A stretch of 64,000 bases of DNA from Hyphomicrobiales bacterium (GTDB lineage: Bacteria; Pseudomonadota; Alphaproteobacteria; Rhizobiales; Rhizobiaceae): NCBI GenBank assembly GCA_900471815.1, contig UICE01000003.1, positions 271,558-335,557 of the forward strand, written 5' to 3'. This document shows, piece after piece, positions 18,630 to 27,518 of this stretch. The first letter of the stretch is position 1; each line of letters starts with the position of its first letter. The notes under the pieces are model-generated. The model ran no database searches. It saw only the letters and a list, made by a program, of their open reading frames with translations, and was not told the origin of the DNA. Position numbers and translations under genes: made by a program.

Positions 18630-18739
18630 TTGTTGGGCTCTTTCCTCCCAGATATCCCAACGTCGAATGTACTGCACCTCCTCCCGCGGTACATTTACAA
18701 TCAGGACCGCTGCACCTCCTCCCGCAGCGGTCCTTTTTT
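18630..18739 (+). ncRNA. Anti-Shine-Dalgarno small RNA (alpha-r14 / cuckoo RNA type)
   Basis: Two consecutive hairpins present the identical ten-base loop ACCUCCUCCC. Hairpin 1 (18666-18695) has a 10-bp stem AAUGUACUGC/GCGGUACAUU; hairpin 2 (18703-18734) has an 11-bp stem AGGACCGCUGC/GCAGCGGUCCU followed by a T-run, making it the terminator. A further UUUCCUCCC lies in the 5' part. Small RNAs of about 100-130 nt with CCUCCUCCC loops form a known Rhizobiales family (alpha-r14, also called cuckoo RNAs). The 5' end is placed by a CTATCT -10-like box at 18619-18624 and is uncertain by several bases. The stem arms differ between hairpins while the loops are identical, which argues for a real RNA. 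Confidence 0.8.
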
Positions 18740-18742
18740 GTT

Positions 18743-19276
18743 TTAGCCTTCTTCAGAATCGCGTTTGCCAGGTTGCAGGCCTCTTGCGGCTTTTCTCAAA
18801 TGCACGACTTCCCGCTCGCAAAGCTCATCTATTTTCTGGTGCATTAGTTCAATCTTCTCATGAAGAAGCTCAATTTCGAGCTCAGCCTTGATGTTGATCT
18901 TATAGTCGTTGGCGGCTTCTTTCCGGTCTATATCCTGTTGCCTGTTTTGGCTCATCATAATGAATGGTGCAGCATAAGCTGCCTGAAATGACAGAGCCAG
19001 ATTGAGGAGGATAAAGGGGTAAGGATCCCACTCCCGCACATAGGCGGTAACGTTCAGCACAATCCAAAAGAACAATATTGTGGTCTGGATAATGATGAAT
19101 TTCCATGAGCCCATGGTCGCAGCAACAGCATCCGCAATTCTTTGACCACGAGTAAGCTGGTCTTCTATTTCCGCCGGTTTGTGGCTTCGTATTCTGCGGC
19201 GAACCGTGCGTAGCTGCTGGAGCAGCTTCCGCTCGGCATCATGAAGGCCCTTCGTCACATCATCCGTTTCGGCCAT
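18743..19276 (-). CDS. DUF1003 membrane protein
   Basis: A 177-residue inner-membrane protein of the DUF1003 family. Two adjacent membrane helices (IIIQTTILFFWIVLNVTAYV and FILLNLALSFQAAYAAPFIM, about residues 60-110) are followed by a charged coiled-coil tail (ELEIELLHEKIELMHQKIDE). The family's function is unknown. The start MAETDDV at 19276 lies 17 bp inside the end of the upstream GNAT gene, suggesting translational coupling; an earlier in-frame codon at 19297 is less likely. Confidence 0.85.
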   Translation of the reverse strand: MAETDDVTKGLHDAERKLLQQLRTVRRRIRSHKPAEIEDQLTRGQRIADAVAATMGSWKFIIIQTTILFFWIVLNVTAYVREWDPYPFILLNLALSFQAAYAAPFIMMSQNRQQDIDRKEAANDYKINIKAELEIELLHEKIELMHQKIDELCEREVVHLRKAARGLQPGKRDSEEG

Positions 19277-19763
19277 CGCTTCTCTCCAAAGCGGCAATTT
19301 GTTTGCTCATATTGAAGCCTGTCACGTAGAACCCACAGGCATCATAAAGATTTTTCGCACGAGGATTATTGGCGGCAACCCGTAATTTGATTTGCCGAAC
19401 CCGCGCTTTTACCGCCTCATTTTCGAGAAGGCTTAGTGCTTGTTTACCGTGCCCCTTGCCCTGCTCGGATGGAAAAACGTAGAAGTCGCAAATATGAATC
19501 TCCCCCATTTTTGTATCTACTTTATACCAAAGATAACCCACGACACGTTCGGTGTTCGCTTGCAAATCGACGAGACAGACCAAACTGTGCCCGGGCGTAT
19601 CAATGCCCTGTTCCAAATCGTGATTGATTTCATCGATAGCGCGATCTTTTGCAACAGAATGCTCAAGGCCATAATTGGCCGCAATCTCCGTCGCGTAGTC
19701 GGCGATGAAATAATCCAGAAAATCCGAATAGTCGTCCGCGCGCATTGGTTTAAACATAAGCAT
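19260..19763 (-). CDS. GNAT-family N-acetyltransferase
   Basis: A 167-residue acetyltransferase fold. Strand/loop motif A for acetyl-CoA reads FYVFPSEQGKGHGKQALSLL (Q/RxxGxG/A present as QGKGHG), and the C-terminal LRVAANNPRAKNLYDACGF is typical of amino-group acetyltransferases. The substrate is unknown. ATG 19763 follows GGAAGCAG. It overlaps the DUF1003 gene, so both should be cotranscribed. Confidence 0.88.
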   Translation of the reverse strand: MLMFKPMRADDYSDFLDYFIADYATEIAANYGLEHSVAKDRAIDEINHDLEQGIDTPGHSLVCLVDLQANTERVVGYLWYKVDTKMGEIHICDFYVFPSEQGKGHGKQALSLLENEAVKARVRQIKLRVAANNPRAKNLYDACGFYVTGFNMSKQIAALERSDGRNG

Positions 19764-19861
19764 CGGCTGCTTCCTATTGCGTGTGCTAAGCGCTGTGCGC
19801 GCAAGCGGATGGAACCGAAACGACGCACTTACGTTTATGGTTAATAAAAACGGAGGCTGAT

Positions 19862-20026
19862 ATGAAAGAACATAGCTGGTCTACCATAATCGGAATAGTT
19901 GCGGGCCTGTCGATAGGCGCAGGCATTGGCGAAACTGTTATGGGCAACATGTTGCTTGGGCTCCTCATTGGCTCGGCAATGGGAGCTTTCATCGGTTCAA
20001 ATACCCACATTCATCGTAATTATTAA
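19862..20026 (+). CDS. 54-residue small glycine-rich membrane protein
   Basis: The frame begins ATG 19862 after ACGGAGGCTGAT, a good ribosome site. After a short polar start (MKEHSWST) comes a long hydrophobic stretch with repeated GxxxG/GxG spacing (GIVAGLSIGAGIGE, LLIGSAMGAFIG), like glycine-zipper membrane peptides, and a short polar end. No known family recognised. It stands between the divergent GNAT gene and the convergent Na/Pi gene. Confidence 0.6.
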   Translation: MKEHSWSTIIGIVAGLSIGAGIGETVMGNMLLGLLIGSAMGAFIGSNTHIHRNY

Positions 20027-20040
20027 CAAGTTCCATTCGC

Positions 20041-21711
20041 TCAGCTGTGCAAGGCCCGCAGACGCGTTGTGTTCAACAGACCCTGTTCTTCAAGGACAGG
20101 ATAGGCCATGGATGCGAGCAGCGAGTTAATCTGCTTGAGGTCTCGTATGGTGTCGAGATGAATTGAGCTGGTTTCCAGGCTGCGAACTGTCCCTTCACGC
20201 AATCTACTGAAGTGGCGTTGACTGCTCTGCTTCTCCAGGTCACGCAGGTGGTCCTTTTCCAAAACCAGCTGATGTGCGGTTTCCCGATCGCGAGATACCA
20301 GCACATTGAAAGCCATACGGGCATTAACCAATACTTTTGCGTGGAAGTTGCTGAGTTCCAGCCAGCCTTCATCAGTAAATTTAAGTTTGCGATCCATTTT
20401 TTTCTGAACGAGGGCGAGCATATTGCGGACAATGATGTCGCCCACCTGTTCAAGCTTGACGCAGGCACCCAATAGTTCCTGAGCACGGGCCACCTCAAAC
20501 TCGGACAGTTTTCTCGTTGTTAGTTTGGCCAGATAAAGTTTGATGGCTGCATGTTTGCGGTCCACCTTATCGTCAAGCATCGATAGTTCGTTGATGCGAT
20601 CCTGTTCCGGGTTTTCATAAAGCGCGATAACGCCGCGAAGCATTATTTCCACAGTTTCGCAGACCATCACGGTTTCCCGGGTGGCATTTGTCAGTGCCAG
20701 GCTTGGTGTGTCCAATACGCTTTCATCCAAAGCACTGAGCTCTGCTTGAACAAGAGAGGGCGCTTGCTCGACAGGTGCGTTCAACGCAACAACCGCCTTG
20801 GTTACGCGTAAAACCAGTGCTGACAGCGGGACACCCGCTAGCAGAATGATGATGTTGAACAAGATATGACCATTGATGACTTGGTCCGCTGGTGACGAGC
20901 CAAGGAAGGCAATAGAGGGTTTGAATGTCATGAAGAGAATGAGGATCACGATTGATCCAGCGCCCCGCATCAGCAGGTTTCCCATCGGCACGATCCGAGC
21001 CTGTGGGGCAGCTGATCGAGTGAGGAGGGGGGCAATGAACGATGACCCGAGATTTACGCCAAAGATCATCACAATTCCGAGCTCAGGCTGGATAAGACCC
21101 CGCGAGGCAAAGGTGACCAGCAAAAGCACGGCAGCAATGCTGGAGTGGAATAGCCAGGTCATGATCGCCGCAAGCAGAAATGCTGTAACCGGATCGGTGC
21201 TGAGATAACCAACAATAACGGGCAGCAAGTCGCTGTTGCGTAGCGGTTCGGTCGCTTGCCCTGTCATTTCCAGCGAAAGCACCAAAAGACCAATGCCAAC
21301 AAGAATGCGGCCAATCTGCCGCCAATTGCTGCGCTCCGTGGACATGAAGATTACAGTGCCCGCGACAAGGCAGAGCGGTACCAGCAAGGTTAGGTCAAAG
21401 CTGAGAATCTTTACGACCAGAGCGGATCCGACCTCAGCGCCGCGAACGGCCATCAATCCTGCAACGCCACTGACAAAGCCTGAACCGACGAAAGACCCGA
21501 CAAGGAGGCTGACTGCTGTCGAACTCTGCAAGGCGATTGAAAGCATCAAGCCCCAGAGAACAGCAAGAATGGGATTGTGAAGGACGCCGCGTAGACTTTG
21601 ACGCATGCGCTCGCCATAGGCGCGCTCGACGCCTGTTCGAACCATTCGTGTTGCCCAGAGCAGGAGCGCTACAGCACCTGCTAAATGCAACAAAATTGCG
21701 GAACCGTTCAC
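20041..21711 (-). CDS. Na/Pi cotransporter family protein with PhoU-like tail
   Basis: A 556-residue protein. The N-terminal half (about residues 1-310) has two Na/Pi-cotransport repeats with the characteristic glutamine/serine-rich sequences LQSSTAVSLLVGSFVGSGFV and WLFHSSIAAVLLLVTF. The C-terminal half (about 340-540) is a helical PhoU-like domain. The architecture is that of YjbB/NptA-like proteins, which export or import phosphate with sodium. It is monocistronic. Direction of transport cannot be told from sequence. Confidence 0.88.
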   Translation of the reverse strand: MNGSAILLHLAGAVALLLWATRMVRTGVERAYGERMRQSLRGVLHNPILAVLWGLMLSIALQSSTAVSLLVGSFVGSGFVSGVAGLMAVRGAEVGSALVVKILSFDLTLLVPLCLVAGTVIFMSTERSNWRQIGRILVGIGLLVLSLEMTGQATEPLRNSDLLPVIVGYLSTDPVTAFLLAAIMTWLFHSSIAAVLLLVTFASRGLIQPELGIVMIFGVNLGSSFIAPLLTRSAAPQARIVPMGNLLMRGAGSIVILILFMTFKPSIAFLGSSPADQVINGHILFNIIILLAGVPLSALVLRVTKAVVALNAPVEQAPSLVQAELSALDESVLDTPSLALTNATRETVMVCETVEIMLRGVIALYENPEQDRINELSMLDDKVDRKHAAIKLYLAKLTTRKLSEFEVARAQELLGACVKLEQVGDIIVRNMLALVQKKMDRKLKFTDEGWLELSNFHAKVLVNARMAFNVLVSRDRETAHQLVLEKDHLRDLEKQSSQRHFSRLREGTVRSLETSSIHLDTIRDLKQINSLLASMAYPVLEEQGLLNTTRLRALHS

Positions 21712-22073
21712 TTGCTACAATCCTGTCGTGTTGAGAGAAGCGAGAATAGCAACCATGCCAAGTTTGATTGCAATTTATTAATATAAGATATCACTCAAAA
21801 AGCGAAAAAAATATGTTCCGGCTAAGAAAAAATATGTCGCTCTTAGCACAAATACGCTGGCAGAAGATAATTCACACCTGACACGCTGATAATTTGCCGG
21901 CTTTGTAAAAACCAAATCCCTTCTTGCTTTGATCGAACAGTATGAGTCGGGGATGAAGTGCTTGAAGGCCTTTCATAGCAGTCTTATTTAAGGCACAATG
22001 AACCTGGACCTCAGACGTGAGTGTAGAGCACTCCATATCCCGCAGCAGAGTTTAATTTAGAACGAACATTCAT
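21712..22073. other. Intergenic region before dnaG
   Basis: This 362-bp, AT-rich stretch separates the divergent Na/Pi gene and dnaG. It includes AAAAAATATGT twice (around 21806 and 21824), but I find no gene, terminator or clear palindrome. It should hold both promoters. Confidence 0.5.
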
Positions 22074-24023
22074 ATGCGATTTCCGCCATCTTTTCTCGAC
22101 GAGATCAGGGAGCGTGTGCCGATATCCAGCGTCATCGGGACACGCGTTTCGTTTGATCGCAAGAAGACAAATGCCCAGAAAGGCGATTTCTGGGCCTGCT
22201 GTCCATTTCACGGCGAGAAATCCCCCAGCTTTCACTGTGAGGATCGCAAAGGGCGGTATCATTGTTTCGGATGCGGGGTCACAGGCGATCATTTTCGTTT
22301 TCTGACTGAACTTGAGGGCCTGAGCTTTCCGGAAGCGGTCGAGCGTGTTGCGGATATGGCGGGTGTTCCCATGCCCGCGCGCGATGCCGAAATGGAGATA
22401 CGCGAGGCAAAGCGCGCCACGCTCTATGATGTCATGGAAATGGCAACGAAGTTTTTCGAGGAGCAGTTGCAAGCGGCCGGTGGTGCAAAAGCACGGGCTT
22501 ACTTGCGCGATCGCGGGCTCAGCGCTGCAACGCAGCACTCTTACCGTCTCGGCTATGCACCGGAAAGCCGTAATGCCCTGAAAGAACATCTGGCCAGCAA
22601 AGGGGCTACAAAGGATCAGATAGAAGCCTGCGGCTTGGTGGTATATGGCGATGACAAGCCAGTTTCCTTTGATCGTTTTCGTGATCGCATCATGTTTCCG
22701 ATTGAAGATTTACGGGGGCGTATCATTGCCTTTGGCGGGCGAGCGCTGGCTCCCAATGCCATCGCAAAATATATGAACTCCAATGAAACCGAGCTTTTCC
22801 ACAAAGGAAAAATTCTGTTCAACGCATTGCGCGCCCGCAAGGCAGCACAGCCGCAAGCGGGACAGCCAGCCAAAGCTGTCATTGCGGTGGAAGGATATAT
22901 GGATGTTATCGCCTTGGCGCAGGCGGGGTTCACACATGCGGTTGCGCCGTTGGGTACAGCGCTGACGGAGGATCAGCTGGGTCTTCTTTGGCGAATGTCA
23001 CCCGAGCCCGTACTTTGTTTTGACGGCGACAGTGCCGGCATAAAGGCGGCGCATAGGGCAATCGACTTGGCTTTGCCGGTTTTGAAACCGGGATATTCGC
23101 TCCGTTTTGCTGTGCTGCCAGAAGGCAAAGATCCCGATGACCTCGTTAAGTCGTCAGGGCCACAGGCTTTTCAGGAAGTCCTTAATGATGCCCGCCCCTT
23201 GGCGGACATGCTATGGAGTCGTGAGACATCAAGCGGTGTCTTTGATACGCCTGAACGTCGGGCCGAGCTTGAATCTCGCTTAAAGCAGATGACTGCTTTG
23301 ATTGCCGATGAGAATGTCCGGCGTCATTATGGCCAGGATGTACGTGAGCGAATCCAGCAGTTTTTCGGGCCTAACCAACGTAACAATGGTGAGCGCGGCA
23401 ACAATCAGAATGCCTATGGTCAGCCCAGATATGGTTCTCGCGGAAAAGGTGCTGCCACCGGGCGGTTTGCTGTCAGTGATAATCTGACAAAGTCGGCATT
23501 GGGCGCTCGCTCGTCATCAAAGCTTCCTGTTAGAGAAACAGCTATTCTGATGACCTTGTTCAACCACCCCCGTCTGATTGAAGATGATTTTGAAACGGTT
23601 GTTGATCTTGAATTGGAGCATCCGGACCTGAAGCGTTTTCATGCTGCTATGCTCGATGCGATGGCGGAGCATCATGTCTCCAGTGGAGCAGAGATGCGCA
23701 AGGCAATCGCGGATCAGGGATTGGCAACGCTGGTGGAGGCGCTTGAAGCTATTATCCGACGTAACCGTGAATGGTCTGCTTCTGCTGAAGCTGCAGAAGA
23801 GGACGCCAGAGAAGCTTTGCGGCAGGCGATCCACTTGCATCAGCGCGCTCGCGCACTACATAAAGAACTAGAATTGGCTCGGGTAGCTTTGGGTGCTGAC
23901 GCGACCGAGGAAAACTTTAACAGGTTACTCGATATACAGAACGATATCCGTAACGCGCAGGCTACGGAGGCGCTGATCGAAGGGTTTGGAATCCCCTCTG
24001 GACGCTCCGCGAAGGGTTTTTGA
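22074..24023 (+). CDS. dnaG: DNA primase
   Basis: A 649-residue replicative primase that makes RNA primers at the fork. It has the N-terminal CHC2 zinc finger (CCPFHGEKSPSF, then HCFGCGVTGD, residues 40-68), the RNA polymerase core, and the TOPRIM domain with AVEGYMDVIAL and the metal site CFDGDSAG (about residues 265-325). A Gly/Asn-rich linker (about 430-460) leads to the C-terminal helicase-binding domain. ATG 22074 starts MRFPPSFLDEIRERV, the normal primase start. It is followed about 300 bp later by rpoD, the macromolecular-synthesis arrangement. Confidence 0.97.
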   Translation: MRFPPSFLDEIRERVPISSVIGTRVSFDRKKTNAQKGDFWACCPFHGEKSPSFHCEDRKGRYHCFGCGVTGDHFRFLTELEGLSFPEAVERVADMAGVPMPARDAEMEIREAKRATLYDVMEMATKFFEEQLQAAGGAKARAYLRDRGLSAATQHSYRLGYAPESRNALKEHLASKGATKDQIEACGLVVYGDDKPVSFDRFRDRIMFPIEDLRGRIIAFGGRALAPNAIAKYMNSNETELFHKGKILFNALRARKAAQPQAGQPAKAVIAVEGYMDVIALAQAGFTHAVAPLGTALTEDQLGLLWRMSPEPVLCFDGDSAGIKAAHRAIDLALPVLKPGYSLRFAVLPEGKDPDDLVKSSGPQAFQEVLNDARPLADMLWSRETSSGVFDTPERRAELESRLKQMTALIADENVRRHYGQDVRERIQQFFGPNQRNNGERGNNQNAYGQPRYGSRGKGAATGRFAVSDNLTKSALGARSSSKLPVRETAILMTLFNHPRLIEDDFETVVDLELEHPDLKRFHAAMLDAMAEHHVSSGAEMRKAIADQGLATLVEALEAIIRRNREWSASAEAAEEDAREALRQAIHLHQRARALHKELELARVALGADATEENFNRLLDIQNDIRNAQATEALIEGFGIPSGRSAKGF

Positions 24024-24327
24024 CCGAATTGATTCGCTTTTTTGACCCGAATCAGTTGAGTCGGGGTTGACGTGGGTCAATAATGACGGAATCAGATTGC
24101 GCAGAATTGTAGATATTGCGTTGATGTTTGTGGGTTTTGCAGAAATACCGGCAAATTCGACAAATATGCAGCGTGCTCGCCACCGGAATAACAGGGTTAA
24201 TCCGCCATTAACAGGATTTCGGCTAGTCGATCATTTAATACCTTGATTGATGTAGGGGAACCGGTGCGCTGCTGCACTCGTTGTTCTCATGCATGAAAAA
24301 AGCGAATGTCGCTTGGAGATATAGAAT
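24024..24327 (+). other. Intergenic region between dnaG and rpoD
   Basis: About 300 bp that should contain an rpoD promoter. TTGACGTGGGTCAA at about 24067-24080 is a near-perfect palindrome (TTGAC-GTGG-GTCAA) that includes a TTGACG -35-like box. No strong terminator follows dnaG, so read-through into rpoD is possible. No small gene seen. Confidence 0.45.
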
Positions 24328-26355
24328 ATGGCAACGAAGGCAAAGGAAAATGAAGAAGTAGAAGTCGAGCGCGAAGGCGCGCCAGACGGTCCGCTTCTCG
24401 ACCTTTCCGATGACGCTGTCAAGAAGATGATCAAGCTCGCTAAGAAGCGCGGCTATGTGACGATGGACGAACTCAATGCAGTTCTGCCATCCGAAGAGGT
24501 CACTTCAGAACAGATCGAAGACACAATGGCGATGCTCAGCGATATGGGCATCAATGTTGTTGAGGATGACGAGCAAGACGCGGACGCCGAAGAGGCGGAT
24601 AATAGCGCCGATGATGAAAGCGATGCGCGCGAGCTCGCCGAGTCGACCGGTACGGCTGTCGCTCCGACTGTCACCAAGAAAGAACCAACTGACCGCACAG
24701 ATGACCCTGTTCGCATGTATTTGCGTGAAATGGGCACTGTTGAGCTCTTGTCGCGTGAAGGCGAGATTGCGATCGCCAAGCGTATCGAGGCTGGTCGTGA
24801 GACTATGATCTCAGGCCTATGTGAAAGCCCGCTGACGTTTCAGGCGATCATCATCTGGCGCGAAGCGCTGAATGAATCGCAGATTCTTCTGCGCGAAATC
24901 ATTGATCTGGAGACGACCTATGCTGGCCCTGAAGCCAAGCAGGCACCGGTAATTGAGCGCGTCGAAGAAGAAAGACCTGCTCCAGGAAATGATCGTTCGC
25001 GCAGCCGCCGCGATGATGACGACATTACAAATGTTGGTGGCGATACGCAGGTCGAAGACGACGATGATGAGGATGATGAGGCCAATCTGTCGCTTGCAGC
25101 GATGGAAGCCGAATTGCGTCCGCAGGTCATGGAAACCCTTGACGTTATTGCTGACACTTACAAAAAGCTTCGCAAGCTTCAGGATCAGCAAGTTGAAAAT
25201 CGCCTTGCTGCATCGGGTTCGTTGTCACCAAGCCAGGAGCGCCGTTATAAGGAGCTCAAGGACCAGCTGATCAAGGCAGTGAAATCGTTGTCGCTGAACC
25301 AGAATCGTATTGAAGCTCTGGTGGCTCAACTTTATGACATCAACAAGCGTCTCGTGCAGAACGAGGGCCGGTTGTTGCGTCTTGCGGAGTCCTATGGCGT
25401 ACGTCGTGAAGACTTTCTGAAAGAGTATCAGGGCAACGAACTTGATCCGAACTGGCTGAAAGCTGTTTCCAACCTGACGACACGCGGTTGGAAAGAGTTC
25501 ACGAAGAACGAAAAAGAGACGATCAAAAATCTGCGTACCGAAATTCAGAATATGGCGCAGGAAACTGCAATTTCCATTTCGGAATTCCGCCGCATCGTCA
25601 ACCAGGTGCAAAAGGGTGAGCGCGAAGCCGCTCTTGCCAAGAAAGAAATGGTTGAGGCAAATCTGCGTCTCGTCATTTCCATCGCCAAGAAGTACACCAA
25701 TCGCGGGTTGCAGTTCCTTGATCTTATTCAGGAAGGCAATATTGGTCTGATGAAAGCGGTCGATAAGTTTGAGTATCGCCGTGGGTACAAGTTCTCGACC
25801 TATGCGACATGGTGGATCAGGCAGGCAATTACCCGTTCTATTGCCGACCAGGCACGTACAATCCGTATTCCGGTGCACATGATTGAAACGATCAACAAGA
25901 TTGTTCGTACGTCGCGCCAGATGCTGCACGAAATCGGCCGTGAACCGACACCGGAAGAATTGGCTGAAAAGCTGGCTATGCCACTTGAGAAGGTGCGCAA
26001 GGTCCTGAAGATTGCCAAGGAACCAATCTCGCTCGAAACACCGGTAGGTGATGAAGAAGATTCGCACCTCGGTGATTTCATCGAGGATAAGAATGCGCTT
26101 CTGCCTATCGATGCTGCGATTCAGGCGAACTTGCGCGATACCACTACGCGGGTGCTGGCATCACTGACACCGCGTGAAGAACGTGTCCTGCGTATGCGTT
26201 TCGGTATCGGCATGAATACGGATCATACGCTGGAAGAAGTTGGACAGCAGTTTTCGGTTACGCGTGAGCGCATTCGTCAGATCGAGGCGAAAGCATTGCG
26301 CAAGCTCAAGCATCCGAGCCGTTCGCGCAAGCTGCGCAGCTTCCTCGACAGCTAA
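24328..26355 (+). CDS. rpoD: RNA polymerase primary sigma factor RpoD
   Basis: A 675-residue housekeeping sigma-70. Region 1.1 is at the N-terminus, followed by an acidic, low-complexity stretch (about 85-115). Region 1.2 has [11 protein letters not shown], then comes a non-conserved region with an Asp-rich segment near residue 240. Region 2 has [20 protein letters not shown], the -10 recognition helix has [18 protein letters not shown], region 3 follows, and region 4.2 has [15 protein letters not shown] and the [20 protein letters not shown] helix-turn-helix. Start ATG follows GGAGATATAGAAT. Length and order match alphaproteobacterial RpoD. Confidence 0.98.
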   Translation: MATKAKENEEVEVEREGAPDGPLLDLSDDAVKKMIKLAKKRGYVTMDELNAVLPSEEVTSEQIEDTMAMLSDMGINVVEDDEQDADAEEADNSADDESDARELAESTGTAVAPTVTKKEPTDRTDDPVRMYLREMGTVELLSREGEIAIAKRIEAGRETMISGLCESPLTFQAIIIWREALNESQILLREIIDLETTYAGPEAKQAPVIERVEEERPAPGNDRSRSRRDDDDITNVGGDTQVEDDDDEDDEANLSLAAMEAELRPQVMETLDVIADTYKKLRKLQDQQVENRLAASGSLSPSQERRYKELKDQLIKAVKSLSLNQNRIEALVAQLYDINKRLVQNEGRLLRLAESYGVRREDFLKEYQGNELDPNWLKAVSNLTTRGWKEFTKNEKETIKNLRTEIQNMAQETAISISEFRRIVNQVQKGEREAALAKKEMVEANLRLVISIAKKYTNRGLQFLDLIQEGNIGLMKAVDKFEYRRGYKFSTYATWWIRQAITRSIADQARTIRIPVHMIETINKIVRTSRQMLHEIGREPTPEELAEKLAMPLEKVRKVLKIAKEPISLETPVGDEEDSHLGDFIEDKNALLPIDAAIQANLRDTTTRVLASLTPREERVLRMRFGIGMNTDHTLEEVGQQFSVTRERIRQIEAKALRKLKHPSRSRKLRSFLDS

Positions 26356-26380
26356 GCGATCTTTATCTGCAAAAATAGAG

Positions 26381-26411
26381 AACGGGATGGGCGAAAACCC
26401 ATCCCGTTTTG
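26381..26411 (+). terminator. Intrinsic terminator after rpoD
   Basis: AACGGGATGGG-CGAAAA-CCCATCCCGTT with a following TTTG; A-rich sequence on the left lets it serve the convergent DUF2798 gene as well. Confidence 0.85.
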
Positions 26412-26413
26412 CA

Positions 26414-26680
26414 TTAGCGGGTGGACGAGTCACAGATACTGCTGACGATACGGCGAACGACAGGCAGCACCATTAAAAGTGTTGGAAATGCAACAACCCA
26501 CGACAAGGCCCAAGCTGTTACCCAATTGTAAGGCAGGTCGGCGTGAAGCCCGAGATTCTTTACTGTCGCAATGAATGACACCACTAAAGTCACGAGCACC
26601 GAGAGAATAAGCGGTGTAATGACAGCAATGTACTTCGCTGGCAACTTGCGACGAAAAGACAGTTTCTGATTATAGTTCAT
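26414..26680 (-). CDS. DUF2798 family small membrane protein
   Basis: An 88-residue protein with two membrane helices (YIAVITPLILSVLVTLVVSF and WVVAFPTLLMVLPVVRRIV) separated by a short loop with the LHADLPYNWVTAW motif typical of DUF2798. Function unknown. I take the start at MNYNQKLSF because ACGGAAAA lies just before it; an upstream in-frame start at 26737 would add 19 residues unlike the family. The 195 bp upstream hold no gene. Confidence 0.75.
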   Translation of the reverse strand: MNYNQKLSFRRKLPAKYIAVITPLILSVLVTLVVSFIATVKNLGLHADLPYNWVTAWALSWVVAFPTLLMVLPVVRRIVSSICDSSTR

Positions 26681-26846
26681 GGTTTTTCCGTAAGTATGCG
26701 GTCTCATGTGCAACGATCCTTGGCCGATAAAAGCCACGCCGGTTAGAGACCGGAGGAGATGCGTTGCCTGACGTAAGACGCTTACGGTAGGGCTGAAAGT
26801 TCAACCTACGCTTGTCCTTTACACGCGGCATAGACGTGTTGGCAAT

Positions 26847-26874
26847 AAAAAAGCCCGGCTGACCGGGCTTTTTT
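26847..26874 (-). terminator. Intrinsic terminator after the YqhA-family gene
   Basis: GCCCGG-CTGA-CCGGGC flanked by six A on one side and six T on the other; symmetric, so it works in either direction. It lies three bases past the YqhA stop codon. Confidence 0.88.
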
Positions 26875-26876
26875 AT

Positions 26877-27401
26877 TCAGAGCGACGGCTCGTGGGATTT
26901 TTTGTCGCCTTTATCCTTGACCATGAGTTTGTCGATATAGGCGAGGAACAAGGCCGAAAACACGAAGGCAAGGTGAATAATTGTGAACCACATCAGTTGG
27001 TCGTTGCTATACTGCGTCAGGTTCAAGAATATCTGCAACAGATGGATCGATGAAATCGCCACGATGGTCGATGCGACTTTGATTTTAAGTGATCCAGCGT
27101 CGATTGTACCGAGCCAGTGCACTTCATCCGCTTGGTCGAACCGCGATACGAAATTTTCGTAACCGGAAATGATGACCATGACCACAAGACTTGCAACGAG
27201 GGCTGCATCGATAAGGCTGAGCATTTTGAGGATCGTGTCAGTTTCGTTCAGGATCATGACTTTGGAGACGAAATCGACGAGCTTCCCGGCAAAAGAAAAA
27301 GCATAGATCGCCAGTGCAATCGCCAGCCCGAGATAAAAAACGACCAGAAGCCAACGTGAAGCGAGGATGATGTTTTCGATAAAGATTTCTATGCGTTTCA
27401 T
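26877..27401 (-). CDS. YqhA family (UPF0114) membrane protein
   Basis: A 174-residue integral membrane protein with four predicted helices (for example WLLVVFYLGLAIALAIYAFS near residues 15-40). The motifs DAALVASLVVMVIISGYENF and SIHLLQIFLNL are typical of UPF0114. A charged C-terminal tail (KLMVKDKGDKKSHEPS) follows. Function unknown; the family was noted for weak channel-like features. Confidence 0.88.
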   Translation of the reverse strand: MKRIEIFIENIILASRWLLVVFYLGLAIALAIYAFSFAGKLVDFVSKVMILNETDTILKMLSLIDAALVASLVVMVIISGYENFVSRFDQADEVHWLGTIDAGSLKIKVASTIVAISSIHLLQIFLNLTQYSNDQLMWFTIIHLAFVFSALFLAYIDKLMVKDKGDKKSHEPSL

Positions 27402-27474
27402 TTACTCATTCCGATAGAAGTACAGGTTCAAACAACAAATAACGAGCATCTGCGTGAACTCAAGGCGCAAACGC

Positions 27475-27498
27475 AAAAAACCCGGGCTTTTGCCCGGG
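27475..27498 (-). terminator. Intrinsic terminator after the OmpA-family gene
   Basis: On the minus strand CCCGGGC-AAAA-GCCCGGG is followed by TTTTTT, about 20 bases after the OmpA-family stop codon. Confidence 0.88.
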
Positions 27499-27518
27499 TC
27501 CGATTGTTTCGAAAGCGA

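Noticed and set aside
25225-26067. Long open frame on the minus strand inside rpoD
   Set aside because: It overlaps the conserved sigma regions completely and has no family resemblance; a shadow of rpoD.
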